From assembly GCA_025449115.1 (NCBI GenBank), contig JAHLKC010000295.1, positions 1 through 18,215 on the forward strand: a stretch of 18,215 nt of DNA. Direction: 5' to 3'. This document shows, piece by piece, positions 1-8,580 of this stretch. The translations under genes and the position numbers were made by a program. The stretch comes from Chytridium lagenaria (Eukaryota; Chytridiomycota; Chytridiomycetes; Chytridiales; Chytridiaceae). Each line of letters begins with the position of its first letter. The first letter of the stretch is position 1. Under the pieces are notes generated by a model, which ran no database searches, had not been told where the DNA came from, and was given only the letters and a program-made list of their open reading frames with translations.

Positions 1-673
1 ATGCATGTGGAAGGAGAAGTTAAAGGAAAAAAACAATTTGAGTCACAGTTGACAAATGGAGATTGGCAGCAAAAAAACACGGTTTGTCAGATGTTTGGTC
101 AACGTCACCCGTAACGGCAGCAATGCAAAAGAAATTAAAAAATTGATATCTGCGATCTTACTGAGATATGCTTTCAATGTCTCTACGCATAAGAGAACCA
201 AACAAAATCGACGGACAAAGATGAAAGTCCTGAAGCAAAACTAGTTCATACACGTTACAAGCATCAAAAATGAACAGGACGACTGAAGGTCCGCAGGACA
301 TGTTAGAGAAATAGTAATTTATCCTCTGTCGATGACGGAGTCAAGAAACGAAGTGGTCTTAACAAGACGAACGTCACGACGTTGTTTGAAGTTATATTGG
401 AAGTACCAGATGTAAGTAATTTTCAGTTTTGTTTGTAGCTAGTAACTGTTGGACGTAGATGTCATCCAAAAAAGGTGAAATCCGATGTCTCCCACGTCTC
501 CCATTACGGATTTAGATTAGAAAACACTGTTCACGATTCTCCCGTCACGGGACAATGCATCAGCTTCTCCCGTCACGGGAGAACGTATAAACTTCTCCCG
601 TCACGGGAATATAGGCATTACAGTCACCATATATATATTATTTTTTTAATTTTAGATTTTTGTTTTCAAATAA
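1..673 (+). CDS. 3' part of an unrecognised gene, frame-broken, with a predicted intron at its end
   Basis: No family is recognised. Coding character moves between frames: frame 1 from base 1 (MHVEGEVKGKKQFESQ...), frame 2 around 112-205 (NAKEIKKLISAILLRY), frame 1 again at 214-270 (DKDESPEAKLVHTRYK), a short frame 3 piece at 270-310, then frame 1 at about 313-411 (VDDGVKKRSGLNKTNV). The pieces are hydrophilic and Lys-rich, as in a nuclear protein. At 412 there is a strong donor, GTAAGT. An acceptor AG at 655 would keep phase and end the protein at TAA 671-673; AG at 688 would instead use a stop at 724-726. The predicted intron holds three palindromes. The gene converges on the Helitron helicase, which ends at 701. 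The 5' part lies outside the window. Coding status is an inference from composition and splice signals only. Confidence 0.35.
106..120. repeat. Degenerate copy of the CTCCCGTNACGGGAG palindrome
   Basis: The 15-mer CACCCGTAACGGCAG differs from the palindrome consensus at two positions. It may be chance; it is the only copy that would lie within putative coding sequence. Confidence 0.3.
412..655 (+). other. Predicted palindrome-bearing intron (244 nt)
   Basis: The donor GTAAGT is at 412 and a T-rich tract with acceptor TTTTAG ends at 655. The reading phase is kept (codon GAT, then ATT). Three palindromes lie within it. An alternative acceptor ends at 688. Less certain than the other palindrome-bearing introns because the flanking protein is not recognised. 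Confidence 0.4.
539..609. repeat. Palindrome cluster 1: three copies of CTCCCGTCACGGGAG
   Basis: Copies are at 539-553 (last base C), 567-581 (perfect, extended to the 19-bp palindrome TTCTCCCGTCACGGGAGAA) and 595-609 (last base A). All have C at the centre. Start-to-start spacing is exactly 28 bp twice, and the sequence between copies is not conserved. Confidence 0.9.
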
Positions 674-700
674 TTTATTTATACGTAGTTGTCTACGACG

Positions 701-1835
701 CTACTCAAGATTTGGAGCGTTGTTAGAAGTTCTGAAATCAAAAAAATCTTGCCATTGGTCGTCAGAAGCATAGGTTGGCCTCATTACCAACGACATTAAA
801 TATTGCATTGCAAGAACTGTTTCTTCTGTTGGTGTGAAGTAATCGGAGATGTCTTCTGCGTTATCTTTTCCAGAAGAGTCATGCCTTCAATGTTGTCGTT
901 CGTGAAAGTGCGACATACAAAGCAGAAGGAGGAATTCTGCGTCTTCTCTGCAAGCTCAAAACAGTAACGCCTTGGGAAGAGTCGTACCTTGAAGCTTCTC
1001 CGGTGTACAAGTGAAGAAAGGTATCATTGGAAACTGGTCGACTGTAACTGTGAAAGAGCTTTCATTGGGCCATAATCTTTGCGGCGACATGAGCAGGCCT
1101 TACAGGGATGACGCCGGTAGGGAAATCTCATACAATACGACGTCGGATCCACGTATCTTCACAAATAAAAACTCTGGAAGCGATGCAAGTGACGGATGTG
1201 TGTCGCCATCTACCCCACCAGTGTCTTCAAGACGTTTATCGTCCTCATGCAATTGAATTCCGACAATCGTAGCTATTGCCCCTTTGGCAACAATGATTCC
1301 TGTCGTCGTCATTAGATATTTTCTGCCCATCGGATTTTCGTATCTTCCTAGTAAACATGATGGGCATGCCAACAAAGAAAGTGAAGGTGAAAGGAATAAA
1401 GTCTGTGAGGTAGTCATGGAAGCTATACAAAGACGACATGGCATTCCTTGACGAAGCAGAAGCTTTTTTAGAAAGTTCGGCTAGACAAACGTATATGGGT
1501 TTGTCCTTAGGAGCCATTTGCAAAAGCATCTTTTGGCCAATAACTGCCCTGTCTTCATTCAAAGCACACACATGGGCTGAAAGTATCCTACTCGAGCAAC
1601 GTCTGTTATCAACGGGCCAGCAGTAAAGTCGGGATCGTTGATGTATCTTGTGTTCAACAGGGCCAAGTCACTGTCTGACAGGTGTCCATATGGAAGGCAC
1701 CTCACTATTTTGGTGAAGGCTGGATCGCCGCGTTGTCGCATGTTCTGTGTGAGGAACACAGTGAAGTTTATTCTTCTAAACACTTCATAACCTTGCTCCT
1801 GCAGAGGCGTAGGAGCGCTCGAAGGTTCTTTAAAA
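701..1835 (-). CDS. Helitron helicase, C-terminal part (motifs IV-VI)
   Basis: The C-terminal half of the Pif1-type helicase is readable across several frames. In order it shows LTQNMRQRGDPAF (near 1740), an arginine-containing Pif1 motif; RAVIGQKML and FFVGMPIMFTRKI (about 1540-1330), matching the 'GMPVM' segment; KGAIATIVGIQL (near 1270); SSQGVTVLSL (near 970), the KSQG-type motif V; and ALYVALSRTTTL (near 900), motif VI with its conserved Ser-Arg. The tail AEDISDYFTPTEETVLAMQY runs to TAG at 701-703. Frame changes fall near 1560, 1320, 1110 and 880-870, and an in-frame TGA sits near 1065. The family assignment is secure from motif order; the exact protein sequence is not. Confidence 0.75.
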
Positions 1836-2123
1836 CTGAAAATTAATGTTAATATTACAGTATTAGGACGGGGAGATTTGATAGTGAAAGTAAGTGCATT
1901 GAATCATATATGAGAGTTCCTCCCGTTACGGGAAGAATTAAACCACATATAGCATTGATGGCGTTTTCAACATGATCCCAAAAACTCCCGTCACGGGAGG
2001 GACCTTATTCTTAAGCTATTATGTCAATTTCATTGCTCCCGTCACGGGAGTTTTATAAAAATTTGGGAAAGATGGGTTTTCGGATCCATAGAGAAAATGG
2101 ATAATAAAATCAAATGAACTTAC
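1836..2123 (-). other. Long predicted intron (288 nt) in the helicase gene, with three palindromes
   Basis: The minus-strand donor GTAAGT begins at 2123, immediately after helicase motif III (GDLLQFLPIGTP). The acceptor TTTTCAG ends at 1836, just before the exon that leads into LTQNMRQ. Protein homology runs across the gap, so the 288 nt must be removed or be an insertion. The join is one base out of phase, next to a TTTT run at the acceptor, in line with the other one-base indels here. It is four to eight times longer than most introns in the window. Confidence 0.65.
1920..2050. repeat. Palindrome cluster 2: three copies inside the helicase intron
   Basis: Copies are at 1920-1934 (centre T, last base A), 1985-1999 (perfect, centre C) and 2036-2050 (perfect, centre C). 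Start-to-start spacings are 65 and 51 bp. Any two copies could also pair with each other in the intron RNA. Confidence 0.9.
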
Positions 2124-2850
2124 ATGGCGTTCCAATTGGCAAGAATTGGAGCAGATCTCCAAACATTAGAACGTGTTTTCCACCGAAGATACGGTGCTTT
2201 GCCGCCTTATTATGGTACGATGCCAAAGCTCTAGATGCTTTGTCCGCTGCTCCCAATAGTTCTTGCGAAGTCATAGAAATTTCATCTATGATAATCATAC
2301 GAACTTTATGATGCTGTTCACGTTGCTTTGTAGTAACCACTTCACGTACTGTAGTATCCATTGGATTGATGTTAAAGAACGAGTGTATCGTGTTTCCATC
2401 TATCATTTGGGCACTTATTCCCGTGAACCCGGTCGTTTGTAGTGTATCCCGTCGCCTCCATCGGATAACAAGGCACAGCAAAGCGTTTATGATTGCAGAC
2501 TTCCCAGTTCCTGCTTCACCACCAGTGTAAGAAATGAGCTGCTCATTACATTTGTCAACTGTTGGCTTAGGCATTTTGCTGAAGTCTTTGAATAATGGAG
2601 ATTCTGGATCGTCCATTGCAGCATCATAAATGAAGGAGTATACTAACTTTCTTGCAGCTGTCTCAAATGAATGATGCTGCCAAAAGTTTAATGTGAAGGC
2701 CAATGACACTTGCTGTATACTCGGAAAGTATGGCAGATCTTTGATGTCTACCTTCGCGACCGCGTTTGGATCCACAAAAGGTATTGGAGCAGCACATTCT
2801 TTCAATATTTCCAAATGTGTTTTGAGGTATGTTCTTGCTTCTTGTCTCAA
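2124..2850 (-). CDS. Helitron Pif1-type helicase, motifs I-III
   Basis: A 246-residue block in one open frame carries the N-terminal ATPase core of an SF1B Pif1-like helicase. Walker A is GGEAGTGKS, motif Ia is GFTGISAQMIDGNTIHSFF (the family's 'G..A..L.G.TiHs'), Walker B is MIIIDEISM, and motif III is FGDLLQFLPIG. The domain hydrolyses ATP to drive 5'-to-3' unwinding during Helitron rolling-circle transposition. The open frame begins with TTG rather than ATG, so this is an internal exon. A possible 38-nt intron (2846-2883) would join it to the preceding block as YIQEARTYLK. The frame runs into the intron and stops at 2110. Confidence 0.85.
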
Positions 2851-2883
2851 ATAATTATTAATAATCTTGCTTTACATACCTAC

Positions 2884-3447
2884 ATGTAAAATGATGTTCC
2901 TGTGCTAACGTCAAGATCATTGTCGTTAAAATCTTTAAATTTATTCAAGTATAGTCCTGGTATCAACTGTTTGTTTTGTACCGTAAGAGCTATTCTGGCA
3001 CCATCGGGACATCTCTCCAAAGATTTCGTAAACGCTGACTGTATGTTTGGTATCTTTTCAATGGCTGCATTCAAATATCTAGTTATTTATCAGTTTATCG
3101 TTCTTATGACAACTAACGCACTCTATATTCCGGCTGTACGCCTCACTCCTCTCTGTAGATTCCATTTCATGCTCTTGATATCCTTCATCCATGCGATGAT
3201 GTTGTGGCATTGCAGAAGTGAACGCAGACTCTCTCATTTGAGAATTGTGATCAAACTCGCAAGGATGCTCCATTTCACACTGTTCTTCTTCGGAAACACC
3301 CACATGACTTGTAGCATTTTTTGCGCAGGCATGGAAATCAGCATGTATACTTTCAAAGCTCAAAGCATCGTCCACGTTTTGACTGTTAGCGTTGTGAATT
3401 GTCCACATTAAGTAAACGTCTTCCCACAATTCATTCATATGCAGCAA
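2884..3447 (-). CDS. Helitron linker between Rep and helicase
   Basis: Two open blocks (3447-3079 and 3074-2880, different frames) cover the region between the Rep tyrosine block and the helicase. The first begins HMNELWEDVYLMWTIHN, which continues the LFRPHR segment of the previous block after a one-base shift near 3450. It is acidic and Glu/His-rich and has a CVSC pair. The second block has LERCPDGARIALTVQNKQLI and ends just before the helicase. A 49-nt intron around 3060-3110 (GTTGTC to TGCAG) would join the two in phase, but a frameshift is equally possible. No catalytic motif is expected here. Confidence 0.6.
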
Positions 3448-4710
3448 ATGTGTAGTTTGCGATGGGGTCTGAATAGCAATAAGAGGATATTGAAGTGAAG
3501 TTCTCTGTCCACATCTCCTTTGGTTAGAGATGATATGTCCGGCAGACGATCATGCTTTCCTGTCAAAACCAATACATATCTTGACTTGTTGTCAACAAAG
3601 TGTTTCTTTCCAGCTTGTGGATGTTCTGGTAAAAGTGCATTATCAGTGCTGCCTTCACCGGCAGCCAAGTGATAGTGTTCCAAGACGTTAACAAGACTCT
3701 TTTCTTCCAGCGCCAACGGCCGGTACCAGTAATCTAAGATAGCATGCTTATCATACACCGTGGCATCAGCAAGCTGTTCAACAAAAGACGATGAAACAAC
3801 AACCTCAACTTCCTTGTCATGGTTGAGCCGATGCAATATTGGACCGATGGATAAAGTCACAGATTTGTGACTCCAATAGAATATATCGTCTATGAGCAGA
3901 TACAAGGCAGCCAACGGAGCAGCAATCTCTTGAGCATTTGTCAAAGCGTACATTAACATGCGTAGTATTGCAGACCCACGTTCCCTTGGAGTCATCGCTG
4001 AAACATTGTCTCTTCCAGCCACACGTTTGAAAGCCTTGTCAAAAGCTGCTGTACATAAGGCGGTGTTGTTGTGTATTGGGTGTTGCGGCTTCATGGTGTA
4101 TTTGCATATATATGCAGCTACATGTCTGGTCTTGTGTCCAACAACCAGATTGATATCATGATTACAGCGGAACAGCAACGCCATAGTAGCATTGAAGGTG
4201 TTGGTATACTCTGAACCGCACGAACGTTTAATATTGATCTCAAGCTTTCCATCAAGGAACGTCTCCTTTGTAGAAGGTTTAGGGAAGAACATACGACACA
4301 CTTGTCCTTTTGGAGTTCTTGCAGTGATCTGCAGCCAAATATTAGGATTTCGAATAGCGCTAATGTATATATAATACCTTAAAGCAAGATCGAACATGTG
4401 TCCAAAAATGGACATTAGAACCCTTTACAATAAGTGTGACCTCAATTTCTTCTGGTACAGTAATTGTGCGGTTACTACCCATAGGACAGCATCGTATATA
4501 GTCTATATCAAAGCCGTCCAATTCCAGTTCATGGCAGTTCAGCTCATATGATAGACATGAAGTAATTAAGTCTGCATGCGCATATTGTTTTTTGCACGAT
4601 GTGCACGTGGATGTTATGACCGGCTTTGCCTCATGAAGAGGTACTTTAAAAGCCTCCCCAGGGATGTTTTCGACAGGCTGCACAGACCCTTCACATCCTC
4701 TACAGGGCAA
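3448..4710 (-). CDS. Helitron Rep domain, tyrosine block
   Basis: Two frames are joined near 4400. The upstream part (4710-4410) starts with CRGCEGSVQP and has CTSCKKQY, cysteine pairs typical of the zinc-binding segment in fungal Helitrons. The downstream part reads NPNIWLQITARTPKGQ, then KRSCGSEYTNTFNATMALLF, then FRCNHDINLVVGHKTRHVAA, then YICKYTMK. Family knowledge places the two catalytic tyrosines in a Y-x-x-K-Y context, matching YICKY. Further on, YVLVLTGKHDRLPD and LHFNILLLLFRPHR match the segment before the linker. The one-base shifts near 4690, 4400 and 3450 do not fit introns. Confidence 0.8.
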
Positions 4711-5106
4711 GCCGGCATATGTTTCAGAACAGGCACGTCATTTTCACCTATGTTGGAAGCAAATTGTAAGACACGCTTTTTAAAATCTTGATCGGTAGAT
4801 TCTAAGCCTGTGAGCTTCTGCTGAAATTCTGTAGAAGTTTTTGGAAATCCATGAAGCCATATTAATACGTGTCCATGCAAGTCACCGCCCTTCTGAGTTT
4901 CAGTGGAAATGACGTAGGCCCTCACATAACCAAACAAACCAGGAGTTTGTTTCGGTCTAGAATATTTAATATCCCAGTTCAGGACATCTTCTTGAAACGT
5001 CATCATAACACTGTGATAGTACCCAGCAGCCGTTGCTGGATGACGTGCAGAAATAGATTTCATTTCAGATTTTGTTGGCAACAGCATTTTGTTTGCCATC
5101 TCACCG
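4614..5106 (-). CDS. Helitron Rep domain, HUH nuclease block
   Basis: An open block of about 160 residues contains LLPTKSEMKSISARHPATAA, FGYVRAYVISTETQKGGDLH and then HGHVLIWLHG. The H-G-H triplet sits where Helitrons have HxH (usually HAHIL.WL), the metal-binding motif of HUH endonucleases. It therefore supplies the nicking centre together with YICKY in the next block. The first codon of the longest open stretch (ATG near 5099) is internal: homology continues upstream in another frame as TVSPDPAGTYSVAVLSGAIS, which places a one-base shift near 5105. Confidence 0.85.
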
Positions 5107-5945
5107 TTTCTTTTGATATAGCGCCGGATAGAACAGCAACCGAGTATGTTCCCGCAGGGTCAGGCGAAACAGTGATGAATAATTGGAAAACACCGAAACG
5201 ATACATTTTTCCGAAACATAAATGCCGGGCCCATGCTCTGCTTGCATTGAACCCCAGAAAGCACGCTCACCTTGAGCAATACCCGATCTTGTAGACAGCA
5301 AATGTTTGACGCTTTGAGATGGCGGAGGAGGCTTCCTGCCAGCTTTTCTTGCATTATCGCAGAATTTTGCATAAGCCAGCGCTTCTTGAACCGTTTGGGA
5401 TGTGATTTTCCCAGCAGCTAAAGCGTCGTTGCTAACCTTAAGGGAATAATGTAACTTGTTATATGCTCGTCGCATTGCAATGTAGTCAAACATCACCAAC
5501 ATAAAGGCGTAATGTTCTTCAAAGCGATTACCATGCACACCGTCAAATGCGGTGCCATGCAGCTGCAAACACCTGCGAACCCAAGACTGCAGTCCCATAT
5601 GGTTGTGACGAGACTCAGAAGGTCCACCACGTCCAAATGGAAACAGCGAAGGAAACATCTCTGTAATCATTCTTTCAAAAGACAACGGAGAATGTTGGTT
5701 TGAACGTCGAACGAGAAAACTGTTTGAATTATTGTTTGTGGAGGTGGAATTAGATTCGTTCAGTTGAAGAATAAGAGTCTGTCGACCGGTGTCCACAACC
5801 GAATCATCTGATGAAATGTCATGCGGTTTAACATTTGAAGTTGAGTTGTTGTAAACGGAGGAGGACGCGTGTAAATGAGACAAAGCTGCGGCAGACAAAA
5901 CATCTTCACCATCTGCGTTTCCGTCAGTTCTGTCTATTAAAACAC
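5107..5945 (-). CDS. Helitron-like N-terminal domain
   Basis: This exon begins at the acceptor after 5946 and reads VLIDRTDGNADGEDVLSAAA, then a Ser/Asn-rich stretch (SNSTSTNNNSNSF). Next come MITEMFPSLFPFGRGGPSES, SWVRRCLQLHG and FEEHYAFMLVMFDYIAMRRA, the classic Helitron order 'FP.LFP.G.GG', 'W...L' and 'F..H..F.F..f....R'. A GSMQAEHG segment follows. Near 5215 the frame changes and homology resumes as KMYRFGVFQLFITVSPDP, the segment usually seen as 'G.P..F.T.SP.D'. The stop at 5101 in the first frame is therefore a consequence of the break. Confidence 0.75.
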
Positions 5946-6000
5946 CTGCGAATGGATAGAAGTTTAATTAAAACTCAGGTTATTTCGTGCATTAACGTAC
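5946..6000 (-). other. Short predicted intron (55 nt)
   Basis: The donor GTACGT and acceptor TCGCAG on the minus strand join DLNG to VLIDRTDG in phase. Typical of the palindrome-free introns here. Confidence 0.75.
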
Positions 6001-6504
6001 CATTCAGATCAACATCATTTAACGCAGTATCTACATCCACATTCGAGTAATTTATGTGGCACTCTTTGAGATGCCTCAAAAAGGGCCGACATATACCGTC
6101 TATGTCAGCAATGTACTTCTTTTGAACTTTAGCTTTCTGCAAAGGTGTCATTGGACCTGCCATAACAACCCGACATTTACCCGCCAATGTCGATGGCAGC
6201 ATCGAAGTTACAGGGCCCTCTGTATTTCTAACGACGTAATGGTGTGACTTGATGGTACGGTTTTCCCCCCCAGTGACTGTTGATAGGTAGACACATGGTG
6301 TATGTAGTGAAACCATAAGTTCGTCAATACGGGAAATGTTCTTGAAAACAATCGGGAGAAAACCAATATAATTTTTATCCGCAATAGAGGCGTAAGGTTT
6401 TCCGGAGTCAATACAGGAGTCACAGGCGTTACATATTCTCAAGAAAGTAACGTCGTCTGCCTTCCAAAAAGCTATTTTGTAGGAGTCAGAAATATAAATT
6501 TTTG
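6001..6504 (-). CDS. DUF6570-like block of the Helitron protein
   Basis: This exon follows the 333-nt intron (acceptor at 6505) and is joined in phase. It contains CNACDSCIDSGKPYASIADK, then GFLPIVFKNISRIDELMVSL, then SHHYVVRNTEGPVTSMLP. The order of a C-x-x-C pair, 'P..a..N...g..P', 'L...E..m' and a late 'LP' fits DUF6570, which commonly precedes the Rep domain in Helitron proteins of fungi and animals. Its molecular role is not established. The exon ends in NVDVDTALNDVDLNG before the 55-nt intron. Confidence 0.6.
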
Positions 6505-6837
6505 CTTTACAAAAATATATAATGAGTGTAATCACAATACATCTCCCGTCACGGGAGATGTAATCACAAATACTTCTCCCGTCACGGGAGAATATTTGTG
6601 GTACAGTAAATAGCTATACATTTTATCAAAGCAAACACAGCGAGGAAAAAGCTCCCGTCACGGGAGGCACGGAGCTGGGTCAAAAGTATCAAAAGATATA
6701 CAAGACTCCCGTAACGGGAGGCCTTTGTTGATGTCTCAGAAGAAGACGGTTATTCCTGTGACGGGACTTACTCATAAAGGTTTGAAGGATTGAAGCGACG
6801 ATTTTAAAGATGAAAATGTAAACTGCTGGTTACTGAC
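6505..6837 (-). other. Long predicted intron (333 nt) in the Helitron gene, with four or five palindromes
   Basis: The donor GTCAGT starts at 6837, after ...NLFLYKPG, and the acceptor GTAAAG ends at 6505. Splicing joins codon G|CA in phase, continuing KIYISDSYKIAFWKA of the DUF6570-like exon. The interior is AT-rich apart from the palindromes. Confidence 0.65.
6538..6767. repeat. Palindrome cluster 3: four clear copies and one degenerate, inside the 333-nt intron
   Basis: Copies are at 6543-6557 (centre C, embedded in a perfect 25-bp palindrome, 6538-6562), 6576-6590 (centre C, extended to TTCTCCCGTCACGGGAGAA), 6652-6666 (centre C) and 6706-6720 (centre A). A degenerate copy at 6753-6767 (TTCCTGTGACGGGAC) has three mismatches. 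Start-to-start spacings are irregular (33, 76, 54 bp), so this is not a CRISPR-like array. Confidence 0.9.
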
Positions 6838-7213
6838 CGGGTTTATACAGAAAGAGATTTTTCAAGGCGGGATGGTACTCAGAGCAGTCATATTGAAGTC
6901 GTAGCTGGTCATTAACGTTGTCGTCGGTCGTCTGCTGTCAATATCTGTAATCTCTTTTACAGTAATGAGTAAGTTCTTAACATATATTATGTTATTTACC
7001 TTAACTGTGTTATCATCTAAAGTAACAACCTTGCTTTCTGTTGAAGGCCAAACACGCTCACATACCGCACATGGATACGTCACCAGGCTACTCAAAGCTA
7101 GTCTGTGAAATGACCTTGCACGTATATTGGTGATGTCCTCCGGCGTTGGTATAGAGAAACTATACAGCCTATCATGTCTTCAAGTTCTTGCAAATTCTTT
7201 AAGTGTTGTTTCT
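6838..7213 (-). CDS. Helitron protein, CxxC block
   Basis: The block reads EDITNIRARSFHRLALSSL, then YPCAVCERVWPSTESKVVTL. Its C-x-x-C pair resembles the small zinc-binding element near the N-terminus of Helitron proteins. A 46-nt intron (6954-6999, GTAAAT to AAAAG) follows TVK. The exon after it moves between frames and ends LRLQYDCSEYHPALKNLFLY before the 333-nt intron. The frame changes near 7170-7210 from the preceding basic coiled segment (QHLKNLQELEDMIG). The assignment comes from position within the Helitron gene and the cysteines. Confidence 0.5.
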
Positions 7214-8134
7214 TTAGTATATCGTCTCGTCTAACCTTTTCTTGATTTCTTTGTTTACGCCATATGTCGTTACCGTAAGTATTGAAAATAAATTCATACG
7301 GCTCTCTCTGTTCCTACTTCGTAAGCTGCATACACCGGAGGCTGACATCGTGCTTCTCCGTGCCCTCTTTCTCAGTCGATCCTTCTCTCGTTCTAGTTCT
7401 GCTTGTTCGACTGTTCGTTTTGGCTCTGATACAAGTCTGTATTCTGTTTTCTGTTTTCGCGAAATTTCCGCAGTATTTGAACGGCTAGATGTTGCCGTTG
7501 CAGCGTTGAAGTCCGACATTATAGTTCCAGCTGGAAGTAACGGTCGAAGCTGTTGAGTTCTAGAAGAGGAGGATGTAGGTTGAAGTGTTGTTTCGTTGGT
7601 GGAGTGTAATTCATTTAGTGGAACTGAATTAAAACTGGATTTGGATGAGGAATAGGAACTGAAGAGGTTGAATTTTCGTTGTTATTGACGCTGATGGATG
7701 ATTGTTTTGCATTGACGGAGGAACAGGCCACGAGTGTTGAAAAGTTGTCACGTTAAACACAGTAGCTGTCTGACGGGAAGCATTGCCATTTGGTATGTAA
7801 GGGTAAGGCGATAATAGTCGAAGGCCTGAACCGTTTGATGACGAAGGGCTCTGATATACAGTATTTGATAATGGCATCGGTGTGAAGGGAGTAGATGGAT
7901 GATGTTGTGTTTGTACGACGGTAGAATCGAATGGAGATGGGACGCTGGAAATGAAACGAAGATTATTTGGTGGGTGTATAGCAGGCGCTAAGCGACGATA
8001 CGTAGGAAATCTTGTTGGTGGAGGTGTATGATGTAAGAATTGAGATTTTCTGGCCGTCGGAGACGGCTCTAAGTGATTAAGCGGTGGAACGTTTAAAGTT
8101 GAAGGTGTCGGTTGTTCGTAAGGTGATAGTCGTT
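7214..8134 (-). CDS. Pro/Ser-rich N-terminal region of the Helitron protein
   Basis: After the 80-nt first intron the frame reads ERLSPYEQPTPSTLNVPPLN and stays Pro, Ser, Thr and Gln-rich for about 165 residues to a stop at 7629. Near 7650-7690 it continues in another frame: SSYSSSKSSFNSVPLNELHS, then LRPLLPAGTIMSDFNAATAT. A strongly basic stretch follows, EREKDRLRKRARRSTMSA, a plausible nuclear localisation or DNA-binding patch and a common opening of fungal Helitron proteins. No folded domain is visible before the CxxC block. Confidence 0.5.
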
Positions 8135-8218
8135 CTGGTTGGGTGTTGATGATAGAAACAGTTTGAGAAGTTAAGGTAAGTGTTTATAATTGAGAGTTTG
8201 TATAAAGAACGTACCCAT
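8135..8218 (-). other. Proposed first exon (ATGG) and first intron of the Helitron gene
   Basis: The minus-strand ATG at 8218-8216 plus one G is followed by donor GTACGT at 8214. The acceptor CAACCAG ends at 8135. Splicing gives ATG G|AA CGA, in phase with the Pro/Ser-rich exon. A four-base first coding exon is unusual, so the true start could differ. Confidence 0.4.
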
Positions 8219-8580
8219 GATGGAGCACAGATGTGTCAAGGTTGAAGAAAGATCAAATAAATTTAAGAGGTAGTATGAGGATTTCATGCAAGAAAAAAAA
8301 AAAATCGGACCAAAATTAGGTGGATAGGTTTGTCGAAAATGAAAGTAATATTTAGTCTAAGATATATGAAAGTAATTCTACAGCCAATTAAAATATCAGC
8401 ATTCAAGGCACAACATTTATTACAAGGTACTGCAATATTGCTACAGAATATGATAAGATGAAAACAAAGGCTACGTGCAATCACATTCACGCGGAAGAAC
8501 ATCAGTATCAATATAATTGGTTTTCCAGGACCTGTTTTAAACGGAATAGCATGGCACACGCGTACGTGATGTGCTATGTT
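8219..8580. other. Intergenic, AT-rich
   Basis: This lies between the Helitron start (8218) and the end of the next minus-strand gene (8581), so it should hold the Helitron promoter. It is AT-rich with A runs near 8290. A 91-codon minus-strand open frame here (8284-8559) is hydrophobic, Phe/Ile-rich and without family features; I treat it as non-coding. Confidence 0.4.

Larger units (their letters stand above)
701..8218 (-). mobile_element. Helitron Rep/helicase gene (rolling-circle transposon), intron-split and frame-broken
   Basis: This minus-strand gene encodes a Helitron transposase, the nuclear protein that nicks DNA through an HUH/Tyr Rep domain and unwinds it with a Pif1-type helicase. 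Order from the N-terminus: Pro/Ser-rich region, CxxC element, DUF6570-like block, Helitron-like N domain, HUH motif (LHGHVLIW), tyrosine motif (YICKY), helicase motifs I to VI. The proposed start is ATG at 8218-8216, separated from exon 2 by an 80-nt intron (8135-8214, GTACGT to CCAG) that joins in phase. The stop is TAG at 703-701. Predicted introns include 6954-6999, 6505-6837, 5946-6000 and 1836-2123. More than ten one-base frame changes interrupt it (for example near 7650, 5215, 5105, 4690, 4400, 3450, 1560, 1320 and 900), too close to motifs to be introns. It is either a decayed copy or an indel-rich sequence. The element's terminal TC and hairpin-CTRR ends were not identified. Confidence 0.85.

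Noticed and set aside
539..553. Palindrome as the Helitron 3' terminal hairpin followed by CTAA
   Set aside because: Read on the minus strand, a CTAA lies about 18 nt after this copy, but CTRR is common by chance and the same palindrome occurs many times inside the element and beyond it.
539..609. CRISPR array (three evenly spaced repeats)
   Set aside because: Spacing is even only here (28 bp); other clusters are irregular, the repeat is just 15 bp and palindromic, there are no cas genes, and the DNA is eukaryotic.
2902..3411. 169-codon plus-strand open frame
   Set aside because: It lies opposite the Helitron linker, is Phe/Leu/Cys-rich and hydrophobic, and has no family features; a shadow frame.
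4869..5294. 141-codon plus-strand open frame
   Set aside because: It is antisense to the HUH block and the Helitron-like N domain; composition is that of a shadow.
6538..6720. Intrinsic transcription terminators
   Set aside because: The palindromes have GC stems but no consistent T run, lie in introns of a fungal gene, and have a one-base centre that gives a poor RNA loop.
8284..8559. 91-codon minus-strand open frame
   Set aside because: It is rich in Phe, Ile and Leu with no motif, and ends in an A/T homopolymer; better read as intergenic DNA beyond the TAA of gene X.
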